A DNA stretch of 64,000 nucleotides from VAZQ01 sp963725065 (GCA_963725065.1 CAVRXD010000059.1:1-64000); one strand, 5' to 3'. Shown: positions 44,984 through 53,543, counted from the stretch's first letter. Made by a program: numbers and translations. The notes: generated by a model not told the origin, from the sequence alone.

Positions 44984-45160
44984 CTGGGGATCAGCATCGG
45001 CCTTCGTTCCAGCGAGGCCATCGGCGGCGGCCTGGGCCACCGGGCTCCCGGCTCATCACCGCCATTGGCGACAACGTGAACACCTGCGCGCGGCTGGGGA
45101 ACCTAACTCGGCCTATGATTGCGCAGTTATCTTGTCCTATGTCCTCGCCCAGGCTTCGGT
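44984..45160 (+). pseudogene. fragment of a class III adenylate/guanylate cyclase
   Basis: Three short overlapping frames give, in order, PLGISIGLRSSEAIGGGLGH, then GSRLITAIGDNVNTCARLGN, then SAYDCAVILSYVLAQAS. Together they match the middle of a class III cyclase domain (GIGIHxGEAIVGGLG, TAIGDxVNxAARLExLT, GCALVVSxxVAEAAG). Frame is lost near 45042 and again near 45105. N-terminal metal-binding and C-terminal parts are absent, so it is a decayed remnant. Confidence 0.6.
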
Positions 45161-45640
45161 GCCTTGCCAGCCCCGGTCCGTGCGGCGCGACCACTTGCCG
45201 GAGAGGGAGCCATCCGGGTTGATCGCCATGGTCAGGATCACGGTCCGGCCCTTGATCAGACAGGCCACCGCCAGAAAATTCCCAATGACCCGGCCGACGC
45301 CGACCTGCTTCCCGTTGTCCCAGTCGAGTTCCAGGGCGCCGGAGGGTGCCATGGAAACGTCCAGAATATGCGTGCCGACATAAGGCTTGCCGTCGGGATC
45401 GGTGCCCGTGACCACGTAGGAACCGACGAGATTCGCCTTCGCCGCTTCAAGCGACGTCGTCGCCGCGTCGCGGTTTCGCGTGAGCTCGAATTGCGACTCG
45501 ACCGCCGCCGCGCGTGTTCCGAACGCCGTCGAGAGCCCCCACCCGGTCACCGCGCCCGCCGCAAGCAGGACTGCAACGGCCACACCAGCGCTTCGGCCGG
45601 GGCCGCGCCCGGCTCCGTAGTTCATGCCTGGGATTTTCAT
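45137..45640 (-). CDS. membrane-anchored hypothetical protein with beta-rich tail
   Basis: A 167-aa protein. Residues 17-38 (SAGVAVAVLLAAGAVTGWGL) form one membrane anchor. The periplasmic part is beta-rich with glycine/aspartate turns: GSYVVTGTDPDGKPYVGTH, APSGALELDWDNGKQVGVG, MAINPDGSLSGKWSRRTDRG. The pattern of repeated PDG turns and a terminal GTEAWART recalls small lipocalin-like or avidin-like proteins often called fibronectin-binding in Bradyrhizobium. Function unknown. Confidence 0.62.
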   Translation of the reverse strand: MKIPGMNYGAGRGPGRSAGVAVAVLLAAGAVTGWGLSTAFGTRAAAVESQFELTRNRDAATTSLEAAKANLVGSYVVTGTDPDGKPYVGTHILDVSMAPSGALELDWDNGKQVGVGRVIGNFLAVACLIKGRTVILTMAINPDGSLSGKWSRRTDRGWQGTEAWART

Positions 45641-45915
45641 CGTTGCATCCTTTCGGGGGGGCTACCACCCCCTGGGCCTCCAGTGGACTGGCCGCATGCC
45701 CGTCCGCTTGCAAGGCGGGTCATGCCACCGCTCCCGGCTTTTGAAGGAGAGGAAGGTCACAGATGCGACGAATTTTCTGCGAGCGGTTTCTGAGGCGCCG
45801 GGTCAGGTCCGTGCCGGCAAACCCGCGCCTGCGTGAGGATCTCGGGCTTTGCAAGCGTCCGGGCGGCCGCCGAGATTTCGACGTCCGCCCACGACCGCGG
45901 CCAGTGGTTCATTCC
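45641..45915. other. intergenic, no feature recognised
   Basis: No gene, hairpin or repeat stands out. Short frames here lack codon-level or motif support. Confidence 0.35.
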
Positions 45916-46182
45916 TCAGTCCGACCCCTGATGACAGGACGGGTGGGTCGTGGCTCCGGCCAGGACAAGGTCGCCGCTCCGGTAGAGCGCGATCGGCAGA
46001 TGGGGCGGTTGTGCGGCCGCCGACAGGGTCGAGAGGCCATCGGCCAGCGAGTATTTTTGGCTGGTCACATATCCGCACAGCACCAAGAGCGATGCGGTGT
46101 AAAGAATGAGGGCGCCGTAGGTCCACCAACGGAACGCAAGATGCTCATCGACCGTCGGCTCAGGTTTGATCGATTTACACAT
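45916..46182 (-). CDS. possible small membrane protein
   Basis: ATG 46182 gives MCKSIKPEPTVDEHLAFRWW followed by a good transmembrane segment (YGALILYTASLLVLCGYV) and a 45-residue tail. An 88-aa single-pass protein is plausible. No family recognised. Confidence 0.4.
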   Translation of the reverse strand: MCKSIKPEPTVDEHLAFRWWTYGALILYTASLLVLCGYVTSQKYSLADGLSTLSAAAQPPHLPIALYRSGDLVLAGATTHPSCHQGSD

Positions 46183-46450
46183 CGCCGGGCTCCACCGCTT
46201 CGACCCCCCACCAGAGCTATATCCCATCACGTAAATTCATAGCGTGAGGCGCCTCACAGTCGCGCCGCTCCATGCGGCGATCGGACTGAGCCCGCAATGG
46301 CCCGTTTCATCCGCGACTCTCGCTTGGTCTGGGCTGAGAGGATCGCGTCTGTTTCCCAGATACGTTGCGGGGCGACGCGACACCGTCCAACGCACGGAGG
46401 CCGCCGTTGCCGGCGGCCTCCGAAGCTCAGGAACCGATCTTGCGGGTGCG
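46183..46450. other. intergenic, no feature recognised
   Basis: GC-rich spacer between two minus-strand genes. No conserved motif seen; a promoter for the 45916-46182 gene would lie here. Confidence 0.35.
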
Positions 46451-46921
46451 TTACCTGTTGGGTCGCCGCGCAGGGGTGCCGGTGGTCGCAGGGGCGTCCT
46501 CCGGCATCCAGGTCATTGCGTCCCGATCATATTTGAACCCCTTCGCCGCCTTCAGCGCGTCTTTCGTGGAGTTCATCACGAGATACCACTTGTTATTGTC
46601 TTTGCTGGTGACCTGGACGGCGTTGAACGGGATGGCGACATCCTTCTCGCCCATGCCGAGGAAGCCGCCGACACCGACGATCAGCGCGGTGATCTTGCCT
46701 TCGCGGTCGACCAGCACGTCCATGATCTCGCCGATCTTGTTGTCTCCCGGATCATAGACATTCTGCTTGTACCAGTGCGTCACGGTCATGCTGCTGGCCG
46801 GAATGCTCGTGCTGATACGGGCAGCGGGCCCGGCGCCTTGGCGCTGCGGCGCCTGCGCTTGAGCGGTGGCCGCGCTCGCCAGGAGCGCGACCAGGATGGA
46901 GGTGTAGACGAGCCGTTTCAT
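46451..46921 (-). CDS. exported PRC-barrel domain protein
   Basis: A 156-aa exported protein. ATG 46921 begins signal peptide MKRLVYTSILVALLASAATAQA. A PRC-barrel follows: VYDPGDNKIGEIMDVLVDREGKI, ALIVGVGGFLGMGEKDVAIPF, NKWYLVMNSTKDALKAAKGF. Periplasmic PRC-barrels of this kind are common in Rhizobiales and are often stress-linked. It has a disordered tail PATTGTPARRPNR. Confidence 0.85.
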   Translation of the reverse strand: MKRLVYTSILVALLASAATAQAQAPQRQGAGPAARISTSIPASSMTVTHWYKQNVYDPGDNKIGEIMDVLVDREGKITALIVGVGGFLGMGEKDVAIPFNAVQVTSKDNNKWYLVMNSTKDALKAAKGFKYDRDAMTWMPEDAPATTGTPARRPNR

Positions 46922-47102
46922 GGGATGTCTCCTTGATTGAAAGAATAGTGATTGACCCGCGAAAGCAACGTGACACCCCGAACTAGGTTCCACGCGCGCG
47001 CGTGCGCGCACGTCCGCGCAGCGCCGCTTAGGGAGACTTGCTGACTTTCTGGCTGCTCGGCCGCTTGCGCGATCGCGCCGCTCGTGGAGCAGGTTTGCGC
47101 CT

Positions 47103-47267
47103 TAGTGCGGTGGATTTGAAGTTCCTATCAATATAGCCGCGCGTTTGTGTAGGAACTTCAAATCCAAAAACCGCACTAGAATCATAGATTGCTAGTGTCC
47201 CTTTGATTCCGAAGTTCGCAAGCGAGCGCGCCGCATAATGATGCGAACTTCGGAATCGGGACACTAG
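47103..47267. repeat. composite two-hairpin palindromic repeat, copy 2
   Basis: Element 1 (47103-47179) carries TAGTGCGGTGGATTTGAAG and its mirror ending CCGCACTAG. Element 2 (47192-47267) starts CTAGTGTCCCTTTGATTCCG and ends GGGACACTAG. The spacer AATCATAGATTG is identical to the copy at 30160. The terminal CTA at 47264-47266 is the TAG stop of the minus-strand gene at 47264-47482. Confidence 0.88.
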
Positions 47268-47482
47268 CGACCTGCGGTGCGCTCGTGATGATCGTGGAGA
47301 AACTGCGCCAGCTGCTCGCGCAGGCTTTCATCCCGCTCGGTCTGGTGACCCAGCACGACCGCCCGCTCGAACAGGGTCTGCTGGAGTTCGCGTGGAAGCT
47401 CGCTCCACAGATCGAGGGCAGCCAATCCCAGGACGTGCGCAAATCGATCGGGATTCGTTTCGGCAGTCTCGACTGGAGCCAT
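47264..47482 (-). CDS. small acidic hypothetical protein divergent from the methyltransferase operon
   Basis: A 72-aa soluble protein. ATG 47482 gives MAPVETAETNPDRFAHVLGL, then LWSELPRELQQTLFERAVVL and a His-rich tail FLHDHHERTAGR. It is helical with no known domain. Similar short proteins occur in Bradyrhizobium relatives. The stop comes from the flanking palindromic repeat. It is divergent from the operon at 47706 with 223 bases between, so coregulation is possible. Confidence 0.6.
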   Translation of the reverse strand: MAPVETAETNPDRFAHVLGLAALDLWSELPRELQQTLFERAVVLGHQTERDESLREQLAQFLHDHHERTAGR

Positions 47483-47705
47483 CCATCCATCCTCCGCTGG
47501 CGATCTGCGTCCGCAGACGCTGGCAACGAAACTGCTCCTCGCCCGCGGCCGGTGCGGGGCCGCAATCACAATAGCGGCTTGTCCCGGGCTTTGCCACGAA
47601 CACGGCGTTGGCGGCCGCGAGGAACTCTTGTCGTTGGGCAGCATTGTATCGGACACGGCCCAGCGGTGGACAAGCGGCCGAAATGGGGGGACACGGACCC
47701 GGGTT

Positions 47706-48644
47706 ATGGATGCGAAAGATCAAGCGCTTCTGGCATTGGGGAGAGAACTCCAAGCCAAAGATTATCGCTTCACAACCGTCACCCCTGCCAGCCATCATCG
47801 CGTGAACGCCCGTGCGGCCTGCGCGGCCTCTCCGCTCGAACGCGTGTTCGGCTGGAGTCGCCCGTTTCAACGGATCGAGCTGCCGCCGACCATGGTTTGC
47901 CTGCTCGAGCAGGCGGGAGAGCTGGAGGTCGACGGGGATCTGCTCCGCGCCAAAGTGAGATTTTCGACGCTCGACGAGCAGCTGTTCGTGCATTCCGCGT
48001 TTCCGACCGAAGCGTCGGACACTGTTTTCTTCGGGCCAGACACCTACCGTTTTGCGCGTGCACTCCGCCATGCCATGGCCGACATCATGGCTTCCGCATC
48101 GTTCACCATCATCGATATTGGCTGCGGAAGTGGAGCGGGTGGATTGCACGCGGCGAGGCTCATGGGGCCCGGCGTTCGCACCGATGTCATCTTGTCCGAC
48201 ATCAATCCCAAGGCGCTTCGGTACAGCCTGATCAATGCGCGGCTGAACGGAGTGGCCGATGTCCGGACGATCCTGAGCGATGTCTTCGGTCAGATCAACG
48301 AGGGCTGCGACCTCATCGTCTCCAATCCGCCTTATCTCGTGGACCGCTCGGCGCGCCTCTATCGACACGGCGGCGGCGAACTGGGCTTCGATCTCTCTAT
48401 CCGCATCGTCGAAGACAGCATCGATCGCCTGTATCCCGGCGGCCGCCTGTTCCTCTACACCGGCACGCCGGTCATCGACGGCGCCGATATGTTTTTCGCA
48501 GCGGTTCGACCTCGACTGGAATCGCGGAATTGCAAATACACCTACGAAGAGATCGATCCGGATGTCTTCGGGGAGGAACTCGAAAGCGCGCCTTACGACC
48601 GGGCCGACCGCATAGCAGTTGTTGCGCTGACCGTACATGCTTGA
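47706..48644 (+). CDS. HemK/PrmC-like SAM-dependent methyltransferase
   Basis: A 312-aa class I methyltransferase. Motif I is IIDIGCGSGAGG (residues 135-146), motif II VILSDINPKALRYS, and SNPPYLVDRS (206-215) is the NPPY signature of enzymes that methylate planar nitrogen in amides or adenine. The N-terminal 100 residues form an extra domain unlike the PrmC helical bundle. No prfA is nearby, so this is not the release-factor enzyme. It is the first gene of a tight three-gene operon with a diiron-oxygenase-like protein 12 bases downstream and a PurD-like ligase. Probable role: methylation of nitrogen on an operon-specific small molecule (inference). Confidence 0.82.
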   Translation: MDAKDQALLALGRELQAKDYRFTTVTPASHHRVNARAACAASPLERVFGWSRPFQRIELPPTMVCLLEQAGELEVDGDLLRAKVRFSTLDEQLFVHSAFPTEASDTVFFGPDTYRFARALRHAMADIMASASFTIIDIGCGSGAGGLHAARLMGPGVRTDVILSDINPKALRYSLINARLNGVADVRTILSDVFGQINEGCDLIVSNPPYLVDRSARLYRHGGGELGFDLSIRIVEDSIDRLYPGGRLFLYTGTPVIDGADMFFAAVRPRLESRNCKYTYEEIDPDVFGEELESAPYDRADRIAVVALTVHA

Positions 48645-48656
48645 AGGAGTGATGTT

Positions 48657-49583
48657 GTGAAATTGCGTGATGCCGACTGGCTGGCGTTTGCCACCGATAC
48701 CGATGGACCGGGCTTTGCCCGTTTTCAACGCGAACTGACGCGATACAACCGGTATCGGTTGGAGCCGTCGCTGCCCGTCCCGGCCTGGCGCGGTCATGTC
48801 CGCGACGAGTTGCGTGTGGCCGAAGCCGAAGGCGACTTCGTGGAGGCCGTGCGCAAAGAGATTGTGCCGCTGGTGGCGGATATCCCGCTCGATGTGGATG
48901 CCTTCATCGCGTGGTTCGAACGCTTGCGCGACAACGGGCCCGGCCAGGGTGATCCGCTGTTTCCTTGGCTGGCGGCGCAGGCGACCCTGGAACAGATGAA
49001 GTGGTTCATCGAGCAGGAGGTGGCGGGGGAGGCGGGTTTCGACGATCTATTGGCGTTCACCCAGGTCAAGATGCCTGAACAGGCAAAGCTTGAGATGGCG
49101 CGCAACTTTTGGGACGAGATGGGACGCGGCGCCAGCAAAGGCATGCACGGCCCGATGCTGGAGCGACTGGCGCAGCATGTCGATGTGCACCCCACCCCCG
49201 AAAGCGTGATCCCCGAGGCCTTGGCGCTGGGAAACTTGATGGTGGCCTTCGCGCACAATCGCCGCTACGCGTTTCACTCGATCGGAGCGCTGGGCGTGAT
49301 CGAGATGACGGCACCGACGCGAGCGGGTTATGTCGATCGCGCATTGCGGCGCCTCGCCATTCCGGCCAAGAAACGGCATTACTTTGCCTTGCATGCGGTG
49401 CTCGACGTCAGGCATTCCGAAACCTGGAATCGCGAAGTGTTGCGCCCGCTCGTCGCCGAGGATCCCCGTCGGGCGCGCGCGATCGGCGAGGGCGCGGTTC
49501 TTCGGTTGTGGCATGGCGCGCGCTGCTTTGAGCGCTATCGGCAGAAATTCAGCCTGTCGCTGCTTCACAACGAGGCCGCGTAG
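48657..49583 (+). CDS. haem-oxygenase-like diiron enzyme (iron-containing redox enzyme family)
   Basis: A 308-aa helical protein of the iron-containing redox / HDO superfamily, whose known members include UndA, BesC, SznF and CADD. Signatures: TLEQMKWFIEQEV (Glu112, Glu119), ARNFWDEMGRG followed by GMHGPMLERL (Glu154, His164), and HYFALHAVLDVRHSETW (His246, Asp250, His253). The layout supplies a plausible set of Glu/His/Asp ligands. GTG 48657 follows GAAGGAG with good spacing. Such enzymes oxidise amines, amino acids or fatty acids with O2, including N-oxygenation and C-C cleavage. The substrate here is unknown. It is central to the 47706-50930 operon. Confidence 0.84.
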   Translation: MKLRDADWLAFATDTDGPGFARFQRELTRYNRYRLEPSLPVPAWRGHVRDELRVAEAEGDFVEAVRKEIVPLVADIPLDVDAFIAWFERLRDNGPGQGDPLFPWLAAQATLEQMKWFIEQEVAGEAGFDDLLAFTQVKMPEQAKLEMARNFWDEMGRGASKGMHGPMLERLAQHVDVHPTPESVIPEALALGNLMVAFAHNRRYAFHSIGALGVIEMTAPTRAGYVDRALRRLAIPAKKRHYFALHAVLDVRHSETWNREVLRPLVAEDPRRARAIGEGAVLRLWHGARCFERYRQKFSLSLLHNEAA

Positions 49584-49613
49584 CGTCCGGATCCGTGGCA
49601 AGTTGACGGCCTG

Positions 49614-50930
49614 ATGCGATTCCTGGGTATCGGTGACTATTGCGATCTCGGCGCCCTTTACCTTCGGTTGATCGAAGAGGGGCACGAGGTCAGGATTTCG
49701 ATCAGCAATCCACTCTGCAGTGGCACGCTGGCCGGGTTGGTAGAGCGGACGCCGGACTGGCGCGACGAGCTGGCTTGGATCCGCGCGGCCGGTCGAGACG
49801 GGATCATTCTATTCGAGAATGTCGCCAAGGACCGCGGCACGCTGCAAGACGAATTGCGCGGCAAGGGCTTCAACGTCATCGGCGGCAGCGCCTATGGCGA
49901 TCGCCTGGAGAATGACCGCGCCTATGCCCAGCGGGTTCTTGCCGCTGCCGGGCTGGCGATCGCTCGTAACTGGGAATTTACCGATCGAGCTGCGGCGCTC
50001 GACTTTCTGCAGAAAAATCCTGCTCGTTACGTTCTGAAGTTCAACGGACCGGACGCCGCCATCGACAACTATGTGGGGCGACTGGCCGACGGCAGGGACG
50101 TGCGCGCCATGCTCGGCAAGCTCGCTCGCCCCGAAGCGCTGCAGGCGAGCTTCGTCTTGATGGAGTTTGTCGAAGGCGTCGAGATGGGGGTAGGTGCGTA
50201 TTTCGACGGCGACAAATTCCTGCTGCCGGCCTGCCTCGACTGGGAGCACAAGCGCTTCTTTCCCGGAGACCTCGGCGAGCTCACGGGTGAGATGGGAACG
50301 GTGGTGACCTATGAGCGCTCCCGAGGCTTCTTCGAGCGCACACTCGCACGAATGGAGCCGTTGCTGCGCGAGAACGGCCATTGTGGCTACGTCAACCTGA
50401 ATACGATCGTGAACGAGCGCGGGATCTGGCCGCTCGAATTCACCTGCCGCTTCGGCTACCCCGGCTTCGCGATCCTGACGCCGTTGCAGGAGACGGCGTG
50501 GGGGGATTTGCTCGCGGCCATGGTCAGCCGATCAACAAGCCGATTTGCAACGCGTGCGGGGTTCTCTGTCGGAATTGTGCTCACCCTGCCGCCGTTTCCT
50601 TACCCGCGGCCGCAGGTGCAGGAGCCGGTGGGACTTCCCGTCCTGTTCGACGGCGAGTTGACGGAGGCGGATCGCACGAACCTGCATTATTGCGAGCTTG
50701 GCCTGGAGAACGGCGAACTGGTTACCAGTGGAATGTATGGCTGGGCCATGGTGGTGACTGGCGTTGGCGACAGCATTGCTTCGGCGCAGCAGCGCGCAAA
50801 CAGCTTGGCGGATCGCGTCCTTATCCCGAACGTCCGCTATCGCCGGGACATTGGCGACCGGTTGATGGCAGGAGATTACGCGCGGGTGGAGAAGCTTTGC
50901 CTGTTGGACGCCACGTCGTACGGCCGCTGA
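49614..50930 (+). CDS. PurD-like ATP-grasp ligase
   Basis: A 438-aa protein with the length and fold of glycinamide ribonucleotide synthetase: N-terminal MRFLGIGDYCDLGALYLRLIE, ATP-grasp segments YVLKFNGPDAAID and FVLMEFVEGVEMGVGAYF, then IWPLEFTCRFGYPGF where PurD has LEFNARFGDPE. The Mg-binding asparagine and the DPE part are changed (TC and YPG), so substrate and metal handling probably differ from true PurD. No purine genes are near. It starts 31 bases after the diiron enzyme. Likely role: ATP-dependent joining of a carboxylate to an amine in a specialised pathway (inference). Confidence 0.82.
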   Translation: MRFLGIGDYCDLGALYLRLIEEGHEVRISISNPLCSGTLAGLVERTPDWRDELAWIRAAGRDGIILFENVAKDRGTLQDELRGKGFNVIGGSAYGDRLENDRAYAQRVLAAAGLAIARNWEFTDRAAALDFLQKNPARYVLKFNGPDAAIDNYVGRLADGRDVRAMLGKLARPEALQASFVLMEFVEGVEMGVGAYFDGDKFLLPACLDWEHKRFFPGDLGELTGEMGTVVTYERSRGFFERTLARMEPLLRENGHCGYVNLNTIVNERGIWPLEFTCRFGYPGFAILTPLQETAWGDLLAAMVSRSTSRFATRAGFSVGIVLTLPPFPYPRPQVQEPVGLPVLFDGELTEADRTNLHYCELGLENGELVTSGMYGWAMVVTGVGDSIASAQQRANSLADRVLIPNVRYRRDIGDRLMAGDYARVEKLCLLDATSYGR

Positions 50931-50936
50931 ACCGGT

Positions 50937-51374
50937 TCAAAACCGGCGAGCGTACGGCAACGCGGCGTCGTCCGCCGGCACGATCGTCTTGCCGATCGGC
51001 CAGAGCGCGAGCCCCGCGAGCTTGAGGTGCGCCCAGGCGAAGGGGATGCCGATAATGGTGACGGCGAGAAGAATGGCGGTGACCGCGTGGCCGAGCGCCA
51101 GCCACCATCCGGCAAGCACCAACCAAATGATATTGCCGAGAAGGCCGAGCGGACCCGTGCCGATGTCCTCGCGCCCGGAGTAATCGGAGCGCGACACCGC
51201 CTTGTAGCCGAACGGCAGCAGCGTATACGAGGCGATGTTGAATGCGGCGCGAGCCCACGGCAAGCCGATAATGGTGATCGCCATCACGATCCCGGCGATC
51301 ACCCAGCCGAAAGCCATCCATAGGCCGCCGAAGATGATCCACAACAGGTTCAGCACGAGGGACAGGGCGGACAT
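50937..51374 (-). CDS. YccF-domain inner-membrane protein
   Basis: A 145-aa membrane protein with two YccF repeats: LSLVLNLLWIIFGGLWMAFGW..ITIIGLPWARAAFNIA and LLGNIIWLVLAGWWLALGH..VTIIGIPFAWAHLKLA. Each has two hydrophobic segments with a TIIGxPxA turn. ATG 51374 is the first in frame before the first helix. Family function unknown. It is convergent with the PurD-like gene, only 6 bases away. Confidence 0.9.
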   Translation of the reverse strand: MSALSLVLNLLWIIFGGLWMAFGWVIAGIVMAITIIGLPWARAAFNIASYTLLPFGYKAVSRSDYSGREDIGTGPLGLLGNIIWLVLAGWWLALGHAVTAILLAVTIIGIPFAWAHLKLAGLALWPIGKTIVPADDAALPYARRF

Positions 51375-51654
51375 GGGGCTCCCCGAGGAGGTTGCACCGA
51401 TCACGACGATTTCGGCATCGGTGATGTAGATATCGCGTGCTCGCTCCGCCAGTTGCCCGCCAGGATTTTTAAGGCTGGCCGGCCCGGGCGTTGCCGGGGA
51501 CTGGCCACACCAGGGAACCGACGTTCGCGCAGCATGGTTATAGCTCCGACGCCGCAGCGTTGCGGCACGGATCCGTGAGGCTCAAGGAGCCGGACCAACG
51601 TCAGGCTCTCTGGCCAACCGGCACGACACGATTTCCAACCGGCGAGGTGACCCC

Positions 51655-51945
51655 ATGTCGATCATCAGGCTCATTCACATCCAGCTCGATCCATCCGAGA
51701 ACGAGAAGGCCGAGCAGGTCTGGAAGACAGAATGCGCTCCGCTCATGATCCAGCAGAAGGGTTGTCTCTCGGAGAAGCTGCTGCGGGCGAGGACGGCCGG
51801 CGAGTTCATCTCGTACTCGGAATGGGAGTCCGAGCAGGACATCGAGCGATACATGAAGAGCGATGCGCACAAGGAAATCGTGCGTCACTCCCGCGGCCTC
51901 AAAGGGACGAAAGTCGTGGTGAAGCTGTACGATCTGGTCAAGTAG
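51655..51945 (+). CDS. antibiotic-biosynthesis-monooxygenase (ABM) fold protein
   Basis: A 96-aa dimeric alpha-beta barrel protein: MSIIRLIHIQLDPSENEKAEQ, APLMIQQKGCLSEKLLRA, FISYSEWESEQDIERYMKS, HKEIVRHSRGL. The S-Y-S-E-W segment is the usual ABM core strand. Members may be cofactor-free monooxygenases, haem degraders or simple binders; catalytic residues are not obvious. It stands alone. Confidence 0.78.
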   Translation: MSIIRLIHIQLDPSENEKAEQVWKTECAPLMIQQKGCLSEKLLRARTAGEFISYSEWESEQDIERYMKSDAHKEIVRHSRGLKGTKVVVKLYDLVK

Positions 51946-52055
51946 CCGGATCGCAGTGAAAACCGCGGAATTGCGCAGGGTCGCGACGCCTCTTGCCGGC
52001 CTTTTTCGCCCGCTTGCGCGACCTTCTGATCTTCCAAGACGATGTGGCGCGCTAG

Positions 52056-52077
52056 ATTGAAATTGTTCTAATTCAAT
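52056..52077. promoter_or_regulatory. inverted repeat upstream of the outer-membrane protein gene
   Basis: ATTGAAATTGTTCTAATTCAAT is an imperfect palindrome in an AT-rich island, 110 bases before the start codon. On the other strand it reads TTAGAACAATTTCAA, close to the alphaproteobacterial iron-control pattern TTAGAAnnnTTCTAA. It is a candidate operator. Confidence 0.35.
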
Positions 52078-52186
52078 ATTATCGCGCAGATTCCGACACT
52101 TAGTGTTGCTTAGCCGTGACAGTAAATCTTGCGTCCGGCCGCTATGATCTTCCCACGAAATTGCTCGGGCGTGATTGGGGGGCATC

Positions 52187-53020
52187 ATGAATAAGCTCAT
52201 TGTTAGTAGCGTCGCGCTCGTCGCTTCGCTCGCGGGATCGGCCATGGCGGCCGACATGCCGATCAGACCGCCGGTATTGGTGGAGTCCTGGACCGGTTTC
52301 TACGTCGGCGTCGCACTCGGCGGGCGGTTTTCCGATTCGAAGTGGACTACAAACTGTCTGAGCACCGGCGCGCCGGGCGGCGTCGGCTGCCCGTTGAATC
52401 TTGCGGCGAACGGGACCCGCTTCTTGACCGACAATCCGTCCGGGCTCAGCTCGGCAACGTTCAGGCCCAGCGTGTATCTCGGCTACAATTGGCAGGTCGG
52501 GAATTGGGTCGTCGGCGCCGAAGCCGACGTCGCCTATGGCCAGGGCAACAACAGCATAAAAGGCATTCCGGGCGCCGAGAATCTCGTGCAGGCGGGCAGC
52601 CCCGGCAACGATATCGCTACGATCAAGGACAGCTGGGACGCGAGCGCTCGCGCGCGCGCGGGGTTTCTGATCACCCCGACCATGTTGCTGTATGCGACCG
52701 GCGGCGCGTCCTGGATCCATCTGGAGGCGAGCGCATTTTGCGGCAGCGTATCTCCCATCGGCTGGTGCCGGCCGGGCGCCAATCTCGGGACGACAAGCAC
52801 GGCGTCGACCACCAGGATCGGCTGGACCGCCGGCGGCGGCATCGAAGCCATGCTCTGGTCCAATTGGCTGGCCCGCATCGAGTATCGCTACAGCGACTAC
52901 GGCAAGTTCGATTACACTTTGTTTTCCGGCGTCGATGCCATCGCCGCGGAAACCAAGTTTCACACCCACACCGCGCTGGTCGGCGTCGCGTACAGGTTCG
53001 GCGGCCCGGTTCTTCCGTGA
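52187..53020 (+). CDS. Omp25/Omp31-like outer-membrane beta-barrel protein
   Basis: A 277-aa outer-membrane protein. ATG 52187, with GGGGGGCATC before it, gives signal peptide MNKLIVSSVALVASLAGSAMA cleaved before ADMP. SWTGFYVGVALGGRFSDSKW is the usual first strand of the Rhizobiales family. Later SVYLGYNWQVGNWVVGAEADV, ARARAGFLITPTMLLYATGGASW and IEYRYSDYGKFDY follow, and it ends VGVAYRFGGPVLP. Eight strands are expected. Role: structural or porin-like envelope protein. A possible iron-type operator lies upstream. Confidence 0.92.
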   Translation: MNKLIVSSVALVASLAGSAMAADMPIRPPVLVESWTGFYVGVALGGRFSDSKWTTNCLSTGAPGGVGCPLNLAANGTRFLTDNPSGLSSATFRPSVYLGYNWQVGNWVVGAEADVAYGQGNNSIKGIPGAENLVQAGSPGNDIATIKDSWDASARARAGFLITPTMLLYATGGASWIHLEASAFCGSVSPIGWCRPGANLGTTSTASTTRIGWTAGGGIEAMLWSNWLARIEYRYSDYGKFDYTLFSGVDAIAAETKFHTHTALVGVAYRFGGPVLP

Positions 53021-53228
53021 GCAGCGACTGCGTGCGAGCGCCGGCGTAGGCCGACGCGAGGATACACGACGGCGTTGGTCGATCGCCGGCGCTCAGCGCG
53101 TTCGACCTCGAGAGGAGCCTGTGGAGAGCGGCGGGGAGCCGGCCGCTTTGGCCGAGACTGTCGTCGGGTAGTCGGGGCGGCTAAGCCGCGGTATACTGAC
53201 CCCGTCAACCCGAGGCACGGGGCCTCTC

Positions 53229-53543
53229 ATGAAAGTCGTCGAGATCGTTCCGCGTGAACGGACGCGGCTCTACGGAATGCTCGTCGCCAAGGAGGCCGCG
53301 ATCCGCAAAGGCGGCCGCGGGACCTATGTCCGGGTCGGGCGCAAGACCAAGGATGCGACGCGCTGGAAACACCGCAACTACCGCGGCTCGGTCCAGCTCA
53401 AGCGCGCCGCTTCCGAGGTCGTCACTGCCAAGGTCCAGGCAACGACCGCCGAGGATGAACGTAAGCTGCTGTCGTCGTTTCTCGGATTCGTCGATCGCCA
53501 TTCCGGTGATCAGGTGGCGACGATTACGATCCATTACCGGTAA
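53229..53543 (+). CDS. conserved basic hypothetical protein
   Basis: A 104-aa cytosolic protein. MKVVEIVPRERTRLYGMLVA, GGRGTYVRVGRKTKDATRWKHRNYRGSVQL and a C-terminal DQVATITIHYR. The basic central region (pI high) suggests nucleic-acid contact. Function unknown. Codon usage and length fit a real gene in related genomes. Confidence 0.65.
   Translation: MKVVEIVPRERTRLYGMLVAKEAAIRKGGRGTYVRVGRKTKDATRWKHRNYRGSVQLKRAASEVVTAKVQATTAEDERKLLSSFLGFVDRHSGDQVATITIHYR

Noticed and set aside
49614..50930. Calling the ATP-grasp gene purD
   Set aside because: The NARFGDPE motif is altered and the genetic context is not purine synthesis.
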